From contig JAKISF010000011.1 in assembly GCA_021648725.1 (NCBI GenBank), positions 23,053-87,052 of the forward strand: a stretch of 64,000 nt of DNA, given 5' to 3'. The position numbers and the translations under genes were made by a program. Under the pieces are notes generated by a model. The model did not search any database. It had not been told where the DNA came from and saw only the letters and a list, made by a program, of their open reading frames with translations. The stretch is from Bacteroidales bacterium. Lineage in GTDB: Bacteria; Bacteroidota; Bacteroidia; Bacteroidales; JAADGE01. Below, in pieces: positions 45,025 through 54,187 of the stretch (position 1 is its first letter; each line of letters begins with the position of its first letter).

Positions 45025-47001
45025 ATGAAAAAAACAGAACTGCTCCTGCCCGTCGGAAATACAGAAACATTTTATGCTGCTCTTGAAGGCGGAGCAGATG
45101 CCGTATTTTTGGGTTTGAAACACTTTAATGCCAGAGGTCGTGCGTTGAATTTTTCAAACCGACAAATTCCGGTATTAATTGATTTGGCTCATAAAAAGAA
45201 CTGTAAGGTTTATATTACTTTAAACACCGTTATAAAAAACAATGAACTTCCTGAACTGATTGACGTTTTGGATTATCTTCAAAATATAAAACCTGATGCG
45301 GTTATTATTCAAGATTGGGGCATTTATCACATTATAAAAAAATATTTTCCCGGATTAACGGTTCATGCCAGTACGCAAATGGCAAACCATAACAGCATCG
45401 GTGCAAATTATTCTTACGAAAAACAATTTGAGCGTGTTATTCTTGCAAGAGAATTAACTTTGCAAGAAGCAGCAGATGTAAATAAAAAAACAAAAATCGA
45501 AACCGAAGTTTTTATTCACGGAGCCTTATGTTATTCATTTTCAGGAATGTGTAATTTTAGCTCTTATCTCGGAGGGCACGGAGCAAACAGAGGAATTTGT
45601 TCACAAGTTTGCCGAAGAACTTTTGATACAGGAAAAGATGCAAAATATTTTTACAGCCTAAAAGATAATCAGCAAATAGAAAATATACATAATTTAATTG
45701 ATGTCGGAATTGATTCTTTGAAGATTGAAGGTCGAATGAAGTCATCAGATTATGTTTATAAAGTTGCACGAGCATATCGAAAGGTAATGGATGATAAAAA
45801 GAACCTGCCGCTTGCACAAGAAATGCTGAAAACTGAAACCGGCAGAAAAAAAACCGGTTACTTTCTTGCTAACGATTTAAGTGATGCGATTACTTATAAA
45901 AGTCCTAATACCGGTTTGTTTATGGGCACAATCAATAAATTGACCAAACAAGGTTTTGAGTTTGAAACAGATTTTGATTTGAACAATGATTTCAGAATAC
46001 GAATAAAACATCCCGTAAGAGATGAGCAACAAAACCTGAAAGTTAAAGAGTTTACACAAACAGGAAAGAACGTTAATGTAGTTGCAGAAGGTAAATTTGT
46101 TGAAAAGAGCACTGTGTATTTGTCCGGTATTATTGAAAAGAAGTTTTCTTCCAAACTTCCGGAAGGAAAAGGGAATGTAAAATTTGGTGTTTCTTACGGA
46201 AAAAAGAAAAATATTGCAAAATCATTTGCCGCAACTCCTAAAAAGAAAAGTTTTACTTTATTTGTGCGAATAGATTCTTTGGCTTGGATGCGAAAAATAC
46301 GTTTTGATGCCATTGATAACATCATTTTTTCATTCACACAAAAAGAGCTTGATACATTAGACCCTTCTGCAAATTTAATTCAAAAGTTTAAGCAAAAAAT
46401 ATGGATAGAATTTCCTCATTTTATTCCGGAAGGGAAAATTGAATATTACAAAAATATTGCTAAAAAATATAGTGAAAAAGGTTTGAGTAAATTCTTTTTA
46501 AGTCATATTTCACAAAAGTTATTGTTGCCGAAAAATGCAATATTTGCCGGCAACGAGAATATGTATGTCTACAACGATGCTGCAAGTGATTTTTATTATG
46601 AAGAAGGAGCAAAATTAATAAGCTACCCTGTTGAAAATGATGAAGAAAACATATTCTCATATCAAAATAAAAAAGGAATAATGCCGATATACTTTTATCC
46701 TCGTTTATTTATTTCTCGTATGCCGATTAAAATAAGGGAAGAAGAAAGTTTTAAAGATGATACCGGCAACATTTATAATAAATACGTTATTGACGGAATT
46801 ACCTACACCGTTCCCGAAATACCCGTTTCATTTATGCAGTATGTTTCAAAACTCAAGCAACACGGATTTAAAAATTTCTTAATAGATTTAAGTTTTGAAA
46901 AACCTTCAAGCAACCGAATTAATACATTGATAAAACGTTATAAAGCATCGCAACAAATACAGCCTTCGGTTAATTTTAATTATAAAAGAAGCTTAAAATA
47001 G
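45025..47001 (+). CDS. U32 family peptidase / RlhA-like RNA hydroxylation protein
   Basis: 658 residues. The U32 core is clear: ELLLPVGNTETFYAALEGGADAVFLG-like opening (about 4-29), HASTQMANHNSIGA, VFIHGALCYSFSGMCNFSSYLGG and RGICSQVCRRTF, with the conserved Cys set near residues 169-201 that in RlhA/TrhP holds an iron-sulfur centre, then IDSLKIEGRMKSSDYV. The length matches E. coli RlhA (YdcP, 23S rRNA C2501 hydroxylation) better than the shorter TrhP. A weak AAAGGAG lies 15 bases upstream, too far to be a good ribosome site. Whether it modifies 23S rRNA or tRNA cannot be told from sequence. Confidence 0.88.
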   Translation: MKKTELLLPVGNTETFYAALEGGADAVFLGLKHFNARGRALNFSNRQIPVLIDLAHKKNCKVYITLNTVIKNNELPELIDVLDYLQNIKPDAVIIQDWGIYHIIKKYFPGLTVHASTQMANHNSIGANYSYEKQFERVILARELTLQEAADVNKKTKIETEVFIHGALCYSFSGMCNFSSYLGGHGANRGICSQVCRRTFDTGKDAKYFYSLKDNQQIENIHNLIDVGIDSLKIEGRMKSSDYVYKVARAYRKVMDDKKNLPLAQEMLKTETGRKKTGYFLANDLSDAITYKSPNTGLFMGTINKLTKQGFEFETDFDLNNDFRIRIKHPVRDEQQNLKVKEFTQTGKNVNVVAEGKFVEKSTVYLSGIIEKKFSSKLPEGKGNVKFGVSYGKKKNIAKSFAATPKKKSFTLFVRIDSLAWMRKIRFDAIDNIIFSFTQKELDTLDPSANLIQKFKQKIWIEFPHFIPEGKIEYYKNIAKKYSEKGLSKFFLSHISQKLLLPKNAIFAGNENMYVYNDAASDFYYEEGAKLISYPVENDEENIFSYQNKKGIMPIYFYPRLFISRMPIKIREEESFKDDTGNIYNKYVIDGITYTVPEIPVSFMQYVSKLKQHGFKNFLIDLSFEKPSSNRINTLIKRYKASQQIQPSVNFNYKRSLK

Positions 47002-47027
47002 TTCATCTTTTCTTAATAAAGTAATTT

Positions 47028-47035
47028 TATTTTTG
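47028..47035 (+). promoter_or_regulatory. Putative -7 element for the dodecin gene
   Basis: TATTTTTG matches TAnnTTTG and lies 37 bases before the dodecin ATG. Confidence 0.5.
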
Positions 47036-47072
47036 TATATTGTTCAGAAATAAAAACTAAAAATAAAAAATT

Positions 47073-47270
47073 ATGGTATTAAAAGTTATCGAATTAATGG
47101 CAAGTTCAGAAAAGAGCTGGGAGGATGCAACAAGAAATGCAGTTGAAAAAGCAGGTAAGTCAGTGAACAATATAAAATCGGTCTGGGTAAAAGATCAAAC
47201 TGTAACTGTTAAGGATGGGAAAGTAGCTGAATTCAGAGTTAATGTTAAAATTAGTTTTAGTGTAGAGTAG
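47073..47270 (+). CDS. Dodecin (flavin-binding dodecamer) family protein
   Basis: 65 residues, the dodecin length. The pattern VLKVIELMASSEKSWEDATR followed by NAVEKAGKSVNNIKS, then VKDGKVAEFRVNVKISFSVE, gives the strand-helix-strand-strand order of dodecins. The flavin-stacking Trp of haloarchaeal dodecin corresponds to a position near Trp38 (KSVWVKDQ), which is present. Dodecins store or buffer FMN/riboflavin or CoA. Monocistronic: own promoter box and terminator. Confidence 0.9.
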   Translation: MVLKVIELMASSEKSWEDATRNAVEKAGKSVNNIKSVWVKDQTVTVKDGKVAEFRVNVKISFSVE

Positions 47271-47286
47271 TGTTTACCCTTCTCAC

Positions 47287-47325
47287 AAAAGCACCTTTAG
47301 GTTTTTCACTTAAAGGTGTTTTTTG
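47287..47325 (+). terminator. Intrinsic terminator after dodecin
   Basis: CACCTTTA (47292-47299) pairs with TAAAGGTG (47311-47318), extended by A/T pairs, and is followed by a T-run. Confidence 0.8.
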
Positions 47326-47485
47326 TTGAAAAGGGCAGTAAACTTAAACAAATTTGTAAATAATTTTGACAGTTTTGATATTCAACCACCTGTTAAAAAA
47401 GACTGACTATCCGGGGTTTTGGCTGTTAAATTAATTTTACCGGAGAATAAAACTTAAAAAATGTTAAAAAATTAATAAAAAGTGG

Positions 47486-47493
47486 TAATTTTG
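47486..47493 (+). promoter_or_regulatory. Putative -7 element for the lipoprotein pair
   Basis: TAATTTTG matches TAnnTTTG and lies 20 bases before the ATG at 47514. The 243-base gap before the gene otherwise holds only the dodecin terminator. Confidence 0.45.
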
Positions 47494-47513
47494 CTTTAAT
47501 AGTTATAACTAAA

Positions 47514-48290
47514 ATGAAATTTAAAAAGCTCTCAATAATAATATTGTTTTTTTTGTCAGGTGCTTGCAAACAGCAGGAAAAAGTGCCGCCGGCAATTCCT
47601 CCTGTCGAGAGTATAAATTTTGATTTTTCATATTTTAAGCAAACAAATAAAGGTAATTTAAACTATACACTTGCTGTTGATAGAATTAATTCTTGGAAAT
47701 TATATATTGAGGATTCAATAAATATCCACTATAATTCTCTTAGTGAGGCGTCATATAATGAATTTAAATACCAAAAAGACCAAACATGGTTAATGAACTA
47801 TCTTTTCAATGTTGATAACGTAAGTTATAATGCTGCCTTTTTCGCAATAATTGAAGCAGATACTGTACTTTATAAAACATTCCTTTCTTTTGATACTGAT
47901 ACGATAATGTTTTTAGACGGTAAGTTCTACAATAATACAAAAGCAGGAAATTGGACTTTAAACATTCCCGTAACTAATGAAGAAGACAGTACTTTAACAG
48001 AAATTAAATTTTTAAGTGTAAATTGGTCTGTTGACTCTTTAAACAATAAGGAGATTAAATTTACTAACAACAAAGTCGGAACAGAAAACTTAAACTATAT
48101 TTTATATAAAGACTCTGTTGATGCTCATTATAACTCATATCTGAATATTTATAATATCGGGCAAGATAATCATAGTATAATCGAATGGAACAAAACAACA
48201 AAAGCCGGCAGGATAAAAGATCCTTTACATTATAATAATGAAGATTGGCATTGCTGGGATGAAAAATATCAAGATATTGATTGCAATTAA
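47514..48290 (+). CDS. Lipoprotein, first of a tandem paralogous pair
   Basis: 258 residues. Signal peptide with lipobox (SGAC, Cys18), then a Pro-rich tether (PPAIPPVES). The rest looks beta-rich, with many Asn, Tyr and Trp. The C-terminus has a conserved block EWNKTTKAGRIKDPLHYNNE-DWHCWDE-YQDIDC, with two Cys that may form a disulfide. It shares start, Pro-rich tether and C-terminal block with the next gene, so both arose by duplication. Likely anchored in the outer membrane. No family recognised. Confidence 0.75.
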   Translation: MKFKKLSIIILFFLSGACKQQEKVPPAIPPVESINFDFSYFKQTNKGNLNYTLAVDRINSWKLYIEDSINIHYNSLSEASYNEFKYQKDQTWLMNYLFNVDNVSYNAAFFAIIEADTVLYKTFLSFDTDTIMFLDGKFYNNTKAGNWTLNIPVTNEEDSTLTEIKFLSVNWSVDSLNNKEIKFTNNKVGTENLNYILYKDSVDAHYNSYLNIYNIGQDNHSIIEWNKTTKAGRIKDPLHYNNEDWHCWDEKYQDIDCN

Positions 48291-48316
48291 TTTCGTTAAC
48301 CTAATGAACCTTAGTT

Positions 48317-49099
48317 ATGAAACATCTTAAATTAATTTTTTTTATTTTTGCAACAGTAAGCTTTCAATCTTGCAAAAAAGATTATGAAAGACCTCCGGAC
48401 ATACCGCCGGTGTCATCGTTTATTGCAGATTTCTCGGATTTTGATAACAGTAAATATTTTAGCAACAAAACATCGGAGAACTGGACACATTCCGCCGCTA
48501 ACGTAGGAACTTGGAACACTTTAATTACAATAGGACTTGCTGTTCCTGTTGCTTCTTATGTTGAAGCTGTAAATAATCATACCCCCGTTTATCAATCAAA
48601 TAATACTTGGTTGTGGGAATATTCTTTTAGTGTGGGTGCAAATACTTTTACTGCAAAATTATACGGTACAATAAAGGACGAAACCGTTGATTGGGAAATG
48701 TATATTAGTAATGAAGGTGTTTATGTTGACTTTTTATGGTACACAGGAACAAGCAGAATAGACAGAACAGAAGTTGATTGGGTATTATATGACGATGCAA
48801 ACAGTGCAACAGAGCTGCTTTCAATTGAATATAACAAAACTTCTGATAATACCGGAAACATAAAGTATATGAATATTGTTCCGAGCGGTGCTGAAAACGG
48901 AGGCTATATTAAATATGGAAATGACAGCAAAGCAGCTTTAAATTCATACTATTTAATATATAATAAAGGACAAGATAATTTAACCGAAATAGAATGGAGC
49001 CAAACTTCAAAAAACGGCAGAGTTAAAGATGTAAGTAAATTTGGAGATACTTTATGGCATTGCTGGGATGAAAACTTGCAAGACATTAATTGCAAATAA
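48317..49099 (+). CDS. Lipoprotein, second of the tandem paralogous pair
   Basis: 260 residues with lipobox (FQSC, Cys19), followed by KKDYERPPDIPPVSS, parallel to the PPAIPP tether of its neighbour. The middle has diverged strongly, but the end (EIEWSQTSKNGRVKDVSKFG ... WHCWDENLQDINC) matches the paralogue nearly residue for residue. It starts 26 bases after the first gene and is followed by a strong terminator, so the two form one unit. Function unknown; a surface-exposed binding protein is a guess. Confidence 0.75.
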   Translation: MKHLKLIFFIFATVSFQSCKKDYERPPDIPPVSSFIADFSDFDNSKYFSNKTSENWTHSAANVGTWNTLITIGLAVPVASYVEAVNNHTPVYQSNNTWLWEYSFSVGANTFTAKLYGTIKDETVDWEMYISNEGVYVDFLWYTGTSRIDRTEVDWVLYDDANSATELLSIEYNKTSDNTGNIKYMNIVPSGAENGGYIKYGNDSKAALNSYYLIYNKGQDNLTEIEWSQTSKNGRVKDVSKFGDTLWHCWDENLQDINCK

Positions 49100-49118
49100 A
49101 ATAATTTTTAATTAGAAT

Positions 49119-49147
49119 AAAAGGCTGCTGTTTAACGGTAGCCTTTT
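49119..49147 (+). terminator. Intrinsic terminator after the lipoprotein pair
   Basis: AAAAGGCTGCTG and CGGTAGCCTTTT form a 12-base stem (two G-T pairs) around TTTAA, followed by T-rich sequence. Confidence 0.8.
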
Positions 49148-49188
49148 GTAAGTAATTTAAGTTCGATATAAATAATAATTTTAACAGT

Positions 49189-50526
49189 TTGAAGAATCCG
49201 ATAAAGTCAATTTATATATTAAATCGTTTTTACTTTGCAATAGGTGTACTTATCGTTCTTTTTATCTTCGGCAATTATTCTGCTTTTATTTTTGCTTCGG
49301 CAAAAGCATTATTACTGTTATTTGTTGCTCTTATTTTAATTGATGTTTTACTTCTTTATAACAGCTCTGAATTTAAAATAAAAGCCGAAAGAAAAACTCC
49401 GAAGAAGCTTTCGAACGGAGATAAAAATAAAATAACAATTTATCTGAAAAACAATTACAGGTTTTCGGTTAAAATCAGTATTATAGACGAAATTCCGCAT
49501 CAATTTCAAAAAAGAAATTTTTTAATTAACAGAAGACTGGTTGCAAATCAAGAAAAAAACATTACATATATTTTAAGACCGGTAAAAAGAGGGAATTATA
49601 TTTTCGGGAAATTAAATATTTATGTGTCAAGTGTAATCGGGTTAATTCAAAGACGCTTTACTTTTAACGAAGGGCAAGAAGTGCCGGTGTATCCGTCTTT
49701 TATTCAGCTGAGAAAATATGAATTATTAGCAATTTCAAACCGTTTAACGGAGGCAGGAATAAAAAAAATCAGAAAAATAAGTAATAATAATGAGTTTGAT
49801 CAAATTAAAAATTATGTGAAGGGTGATGATTTCAGAACAATAAACTGGAAAGCAACAGCCAGAAAGTCCGGACTTATGGTTAATCAATATCAAGACGAAA
49901 AAGCTCAACGGATATACAGCATTATTGATATGGGCAGAACAATGAAAATGCCTTTTAATAAGATGTCTTTGCTTGATTATTCAATTAATGCAGCCTTAGT
50001 AATTTCAAATATTGCAATTTATAAGCACGATAAAGCAGGTTTGATTACTTTTTCAAAAGGAATTCACAGCATTTTGCCGGCAAACAGGAAAAACTCTCAA
50101 ATGTTCAGGATTTCGGAATTACTTTATAAACAAAAAACAAATTATGCTGAATCTAATATTGAATTGCTTTACGCAACAATAAAAAGAAAATTAAGGCAAA
50201 GAAGTTTGCTCTTGATATATACAAATTTTGAAGGATTGGTATCTTTAGAAAGGCAATTACAATACTTTAAACAGCTTGCAAAAAGCCATTTAGTTGTATG
50301 TATCTTTTTTGAAAATTCAGAACTGAAAGAAATAACAGAAAACAGGCCCAAAGATACCGAAGATGTTTATATTAAAACAATTGCCGAAAAATTTGCATAC
50401 GAAAAGCGGTTAATAGTAAAAGAGCTGAAAAAACACGGTGTTCACTCTATTTTAACTGAACCGAAAAATCTGACGGTTAACACAATAAACAAATACTTGG
50501 AATTTAAGGCATTAGGAATGATTTAA
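49189..50526 (+). CDS. DUF58 domain protein (MoxR-associated)
   Basis: 445 residues from a TTG start; no ATG is available before the conserved part. Two transmembrane helices near the N-terminus (about 10-55) and a beta-rich middle are followed by the DUF58 signature NYVKGDDFRTINWKATARKS (about 206-225), LMVNQYQDEKAQ, and a von Willebrand A-like C-terminus (IIDMGRTMKMP). DUF58 proteins are nearly always encoded with a MoxR ATPase and are thought to act with it in envelope processes. Here the moxR gene is nearby but convergent. No promoter was recognised in the short upstream gap. Confidence 0.87.
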   Translation: MKNPIKSIYILNRFYFAIGVLIVLFIFGNYSAFIFASAKALLLLFVALILIDVLLLYNSSEFKIKAERKTPKKLSNGDKNKITIYLKNNYRFSVKISIIDEIPHQFQKRNFLINRRLVANQEKNITYILRPVKRGNYIFGKLNIYVSSVIGLIQRRFTFNEGQEVPVYPSFIQLRKYELLAISNRLTEAGIKKIRKISNNNEFDQIKNYVKGDDFRTINWKATARKSGLMVNQYQDEKAQRIYSIIDMGRTMKMPFNKMSLLDYSINAALVISNIAIYKHDKAGLITFSKGIHSILPANRKNSQMFRISELLYKQKTNYAESNIELLYATIKRKLRQRSLLLIYTNFEGLVSLERQLQYFKQLAKSHLVVCIFFENSELKEITENRPKDTEDVYIKTIAEKFAYEKRLIVKELKKHGVHSILTEPKNLTVNTINKYLEFKALGMI

Positions 50527-50569
50527 GAATAGTTGTTCCGGAGTTTTTAGTGTGTTTGTTAATGCCGTT

Positions 50570-51547
50570 TTACCTCGGAACCTCAACACTTTCAACAATT
50601 TCCTTAATTATTTTCTCAACAGATACTCCTTCCATTTCCTTTTCGGGGCTCAGTAATAATCTGTGTCTTAATACCGGATATGCAACAGATTTAACATCAT
50701 CCGGAATAACAAAATCTCTGCCGCTGATTGCCGCTGCAGCTTTACTTGCAACCATTATATTTATAGATGCTCTCGGAGAGGCTCCGAGAAATAAAGCATT
50801 ATTATTTCTTGTTTTTGATATAATTTGAACAATATATTTCATTAAATTTTCATCAATATAAAGTTCTTTTACTTGACATCTAAATTTTATAATTTCTTCT
50901 TTTGAAATAAACGGCTCAATTTCAGAAACTTCATCTGCACCTTTTCTTTGATGCTTATTTTTTAATATCGTATATTCATCATTAATACCGGGATAGCCAA
51001 CTTTAATTTTAAAAAGAAAACGATCTGATTGTGCTTCCGGCAAACGATATGTACCTTCCTGGTCAACAGGGTTTTGGGTAGCGAAAATAACAAATGGCTC
51101 TTCCATTTTGTATGTGTTTCCGTCAACGGTTACCTGCTTTTCTTCCATTACCTCAAAAAGAGCAGCTTGGGTTTTTGCCGGCGAACGATTTATTTCATCT
51201 ATCAAAATTATATTTCCGAAAATTGGGCCTTTATTAAATTCAAAGGATGAGGTTTTCATATTAAAAACTGAGGTTCCCGTAATGTCTGACGGCATTAAAT
51301 CCGGAGTAAATTGGATTCTTGAAAATTCAGCAGAAATACTTTTTGCAAATAATTTTGCCGTTAATGTTTTTGCAACACCCGGAACTCCCTCAATCAAAAT
51401 ATGTCCGTCGGAAAGTAAGGCAATCATTATTTGCTCAATCATTTCTTCTTGCCCGATTATAATACTTCCTATTTTTTTCTTTATTTTATTAACGGTTTCT
51501 TTTAAAGATTCAAGGTTTGTGCGGGTGTTAAATTCTTGATTTTCCAT
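50570..51547 (-). CDS. MoxR-family AAA+ ATPase
   Basis: 325 residues, the MoxR length. Walker A is GVPGVAKTLTAKLF (about 55-68), Walker B is ILIDEINRSPAKTQAALFEV (about 108-127), and sensor 1 is FATQNPVDQEGTYRLPEAQ (about 150-170). MoxR ATPases act as chaperones that remodel VWA/DUF58-type partners. It is the last gene of the minus-strand cluster led by the SpoIIM gene (57145), and starts 3 bases after the preceding gene. It converges with DUF58, with a 43-base gap and no evident hairpin terminator. Confidence 0.93.
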   Translation of the reverse strand: MENQEFNTRTNLESLKETVNKIKKKIGSIIIGQEEMIEQIMIALLSDGHILIEGVPGVAKTLTAKLFAKSISAEFSRIQFTPDLMPSDITGTSVFNMKTSSFEFNKGPIFGNIILIDEINRSPAKTQAALFEVMEEKQVTVDGNTYKMEEPFVIFATQNPVDQEGTYRLPEAQSDRFLFKIKVGYPGINDEYTILKNKHQRKGADEVSEIEPFISKEEIIKFRCQVKELYIDENLMKYIVQIISKTRNNNALFLGASPRASINIMVASKAAAAISGRDFVIPDDVKSVAYPVLRHRLLLSPEKEMEGVSVEKIIKEIVESVEVPR

Positions 51548-51550
51548 GGT

Positions 51551-52333
51551 TTATTTTTCTTTTTTTTCATTTTTCTTTTTCCTCTTTTCTTCCCCTTTCT
51601 TCTTTTTATCTTCAATTTTTTTTAATCTTATTTCTTCTTTTTTTTCTGATTTTTGTTTGTTTTTTAAATCCCTTAATGCCTGTGCTTTTTTTATTTTTTC
51701 TTTTTTAGCTATTTGTCGTTCATAGTTTTTAGTTTCTTCGTCATAATTTTTTGTCCATTTTATTTTTACAAATTCTCTTTGTATTTCTTGGAAACCACCA
51801 TCTTCATCTTTTTCGGCATAAATAAAAACCATATTCAAATCAAATTGAACATCTTTAATATTTTTAAAGTTTTTGTGCTCCGGTGAGTAAATTTTTTCAA
51901 TATTTCGATAAGCCAAAAATCTTCCGGCATCGGTTTTTTGAATTTCTTCGGCATCAGTTTTCCCTTTTTCCCAAATTGTTGCTTTTTCGTTATATAAGTT
52001 TATTGTCCCTTTGTTTCTGAAAAAGGTTTCCAAATTGTTTGTTTCGGAAAAAGCAGGGATAAAAAACATCAGCTTTCCTACTTTGGCTTGGTTATATGTG
52101 TTTGATTTATACGAAGCATTTACAAACAAGTCAAGCGGTTGGGTGTATTCAACAAATATTGTAAACGGTTGCTTTTTCAGTTCAATTTTTGCATTTTCAA
52201 TATTGATTCTTTTGTTGTTTTGCTTGAAATACACATAAAACGAGTTTGTTTGTGCATTACTTTGCTGAAAAGTTATCATTCCTGTTAACAGGATTGTAAT
52301 TATAGGCTTAATCAGTTTATTTACATTCATCAT
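51551..52333 (-). CDS. Secreted protein with Lys/Glu-rich coiled-coil tail, unknown
   Basis: 260 residues. Signal peptide MMNVNKLIKPIITILLTGMI... ending near QSNAQ (about residue 27), a beta-rich domain to about 190, and a C-terminal Lys/Glu/Arg coiled-coil tail that ends in KKKNEKKEK. The tail is highly charged and probably unfolded or helical. The start overlaps the DUF4350 stop by 17 bases. It is part of the MoxR cluster; not recognised as a named family. A BatD-like envelope role is only a suggestion from context. Confidence 0.65.
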   Translation of the reverse strand: MMNVNKLIKPIITILLTGMITFQQSNAQTNSFYVYFKQNNKRINIENAKIELKKQPFTIFVEYTQPLDLFVNASYKSNTYNQAKVGKLMFFIPAFSETNNLETFFRNKGTINLYNEKATIWEKGKTDAEEIQKTDAGRFLAYRNIEKIYSPEHKNFKNIKDVQFDLNMVFIYAEKDEDGGFQEIQREFVKIKWTKNYDEETKNYERQIAKKEKIKKAQALRDLKNKQKSEKKEEIRLKKIEDKKKKGEEKRKKKNEKKEK

Positions 52334-53489
52334 AAAAGTCTTCTATGCAGTTATTAAAAAAATTTAATTGTTCTTGTGAAATTTTCTCAAGTTTATTAAT
52401 TTTTGCGTAAGCCAACAAAACTTTTTTTGTTAGGCCTTCATTAACGCCGGTTTTTTCTGATATATATGAATATTTATTTTCATCTTCTTGCTCCGGTTTA
52501 ATATTATACTTGGAAAAAAGAAAATATTTAAAGTAGTGATATTTTTTCAAAGCAATATCTTTGTGGTTTTTAGAATTATAATAAACTCGCCCGATTGTTT
52601 CAACAAATTCAACAGTTCTGTTTTTAAACGGTTTAATAACCGGTATTATTCTTTGCCTTCGTTTTATTGTGAATAAAACAAAAATAACAGTTGTAATGAG
52701 AAGCAAGATATATGCTGCTCTAAAACGGCTATTATCAAAAATTACGCTGAGTTCGGTTTTATTTAATTTACGAAAAGGTTTGTAATACTCATCCCAAACA
52801 ATGTCTTTATCGGGCAAATATGAAAAACATTTGAAAGCATATTCGTAATTTTTTTCTGTTATTAATGCGTAATTTGTAAATGCCTCGGGTGTTGTATTTA
52901 TAAAAAGAGTTCCTTTTCCGAAATTTTGCTTAATAAATGTCGGGCGGTCTTTTTTTGAAAATGCCAAAACGTTAATGTTTGTTGTGTCAAAACTATTAAA
53001 AAAGTAATTTGCTGCAGTTTTTTGAAAAAAGTAAGGTTTTTTCCTTTTTAACTTTTTGTTATAGAAATTTAAGTTTGATGTTGTGTCAAAAAATGTAGAG
53101 TTATCTGTTGAAAAGCCTAATGTGTCAGAAAAAGCATTTGAAAAGTAATGTGCCGAAATAAAAACTGTGCTGCCTTTTTCAAGAAAGTTGAAAATTGTTT
53201 CGGTTTCAAGTTTGTCTGCATTAAAATTATCCGAAATATAAATAAATGTTTTGGGTTTTTTATTGTTTTTGTTGTATTCGTAGGCCGTTCTTTTATTTAC
53301 GGTAATCTTTTGATTCGGGAAAAGTGCTTTTAAATTATTAAACAAAATATAAGTTCCGTATGGTTCTTTTTTTGCTGACTCGAGAAAGAAACTCCAATCT
53401 ATAGGTTTTGGTTTTGTTAACTCAACAATAATCGTAATTAACAAAATTACGGCAATAGCAGAGTAATATTTAATGTCTTTTTTATTCAT
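52317..53489 (-). CDS. DUF4350-family membrane protein
   Basis: 390 residues: an N-terminal transmembrane helix (YYSAIAVILLITIIVEL, about 8-24), a GATase-like extracytoplasmic domain (about 35-240) with KKPKTFIYISDNFNADK and GSTVFISAHYF, and a second helix (AAYILLLITTVIFVLFTI, about 258-275) followed by a cytoplasmic helical tail. This topology matches the DUF4350 proteins of MoxR/DUF4129 clusters. Overlaps the next gene by 17 bases and abuts the preceding DUF4129 gene, so translation is probably coupled. Confidence 0.75.
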   Translation of the reverse strand: MNKKDIKYYSAIAVILLITIIVELTKPKPIDWSFFLESAKKEPYGTYILFNNLKALFPNQKITVNKRTAYEYNKNNKKPKTFIYISDNFNADKLETETIFNFLEKGSTVFISAHYFSNAFSDTLGFSTDNSTFFDTTSNLNFYNKKLKRKKPYFFQKTAANYFFNSFDTTNINVLAFSKKDRPTFIKQNFGKGTLFINTTPEAFTNYALITEKNYEYAFKCFSYLPDKDIVWDEYYKPFRKLNKTELSVIFDNSRFRAAYILLLITTVIFVLFTIKRRQRIIPVIKPFKNRTVEFVETIGRVYYNSKNHKDIALKKYHYFKYFLFSKYNIKPEQEDENKYSYISEKTGVNEGLTKKVLLAYAKINKLEKISQEQLNFFNNCIEDFYDECK

Positions 53490-54181
53490 TAAAAATCGGC
53501 AAATATTTTTTTGTAGTTTTTTAAATATTTATTGTATTTTATTTTGTTAATTTCAAATTCTCCGTACCACACATATTCATATACTAACGTAAGATGTTTA
53601 AATGCAGAAAAGTATTTTGTTTTTTTAAGTTCATTTTTATAATCTTTATTTGTTTTATTTATTTCCCATTCGATTAATTCATTATTTGCTAATATTTTTA
53701 GAAATTTTATATACAAGTATCGAATAGCTGTTCTGTAATTTTCTTGGTTTTCAGCATCTTCGATTAGCTTATCGAAATCAGTATTGTAAATATCTTCGTC
53801 AAATATCTCAAATTCAGAGCTTGCTATATTTTTGCTTTTCAGAATTAAACCTTGGTAGTTAATTCCGAGAAGTTTTGTTATTGCAATAATCAAGATTATA
53901 ATAAGAACGGCATAAAATGTATAAGAAACGGGTTTTCCGCCGCGTTCTAAAAATTGAAAAAGTTTACTCACTTTCCGCCAAAATTTTTGCCAAATGCTTT
54001 CTGTTTCAACAGGTGCTTCGTTATCATAATTGTAATAATCATCGTTTAAAAAATCATTAATGCTTTCAGATGTTCTTATTTTAATGTTTGAATTAAGGTC
54101 ATAGTTAACCTTTTCTTCTGCTTGTGAAAAAACAATAAGATTAAGAAAAATGAAAATATGTAAGAAGAATAACCTTTTCAA
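53489..54181 (-). CDS. DUF4129 domain membrane protein
   Basis: 230 residues: a signal peptide (cleavage near FSQA, about residue 20), a periplasmic segment with WQKFWRKVSKLFQFLERGG, a transmembrane helix (about 85-107) and a cytoplasmic DUF4129 C-terminus (ENYRTAIRYLYIKFLKILANN ... EYVWYGEFEI). The WYG motif near the end is typical. Members occur with MoxR, DUF58 and DUF4350. The last base of its stop region overlaps the start of the DUF4350 gene by one base. Confidence 0.8.
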   Translation of the reverse strand: MKRLFFLHIFIFLNLIVFSQAEEKVNYDLNSNIKIRTSESINDFLNDDYYNYDNEAPVETESIWQKFWRKVSKLFQFLERGGKPVSYTFYAVLIIILIIAITKLLGINYQGLILKSKNIASSEFEIFDEDIYNTDFDKLIEDAENQENYRTAIRYLYIKFLKILANNELIEWEINKTNKDYKNELKKTKYFSAFKHLTLVYEYVWYGEFEINKIKYNKYLKNYKKIFADF

Positions 54182-54187
54182 AATTGT

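Noticed and set aside
50527..50569. Hairpin terminator between the convergent DUF58 and MoxR genes
   Set aside because: Only a six-base match with a long loop and no T-run, too weak to call.
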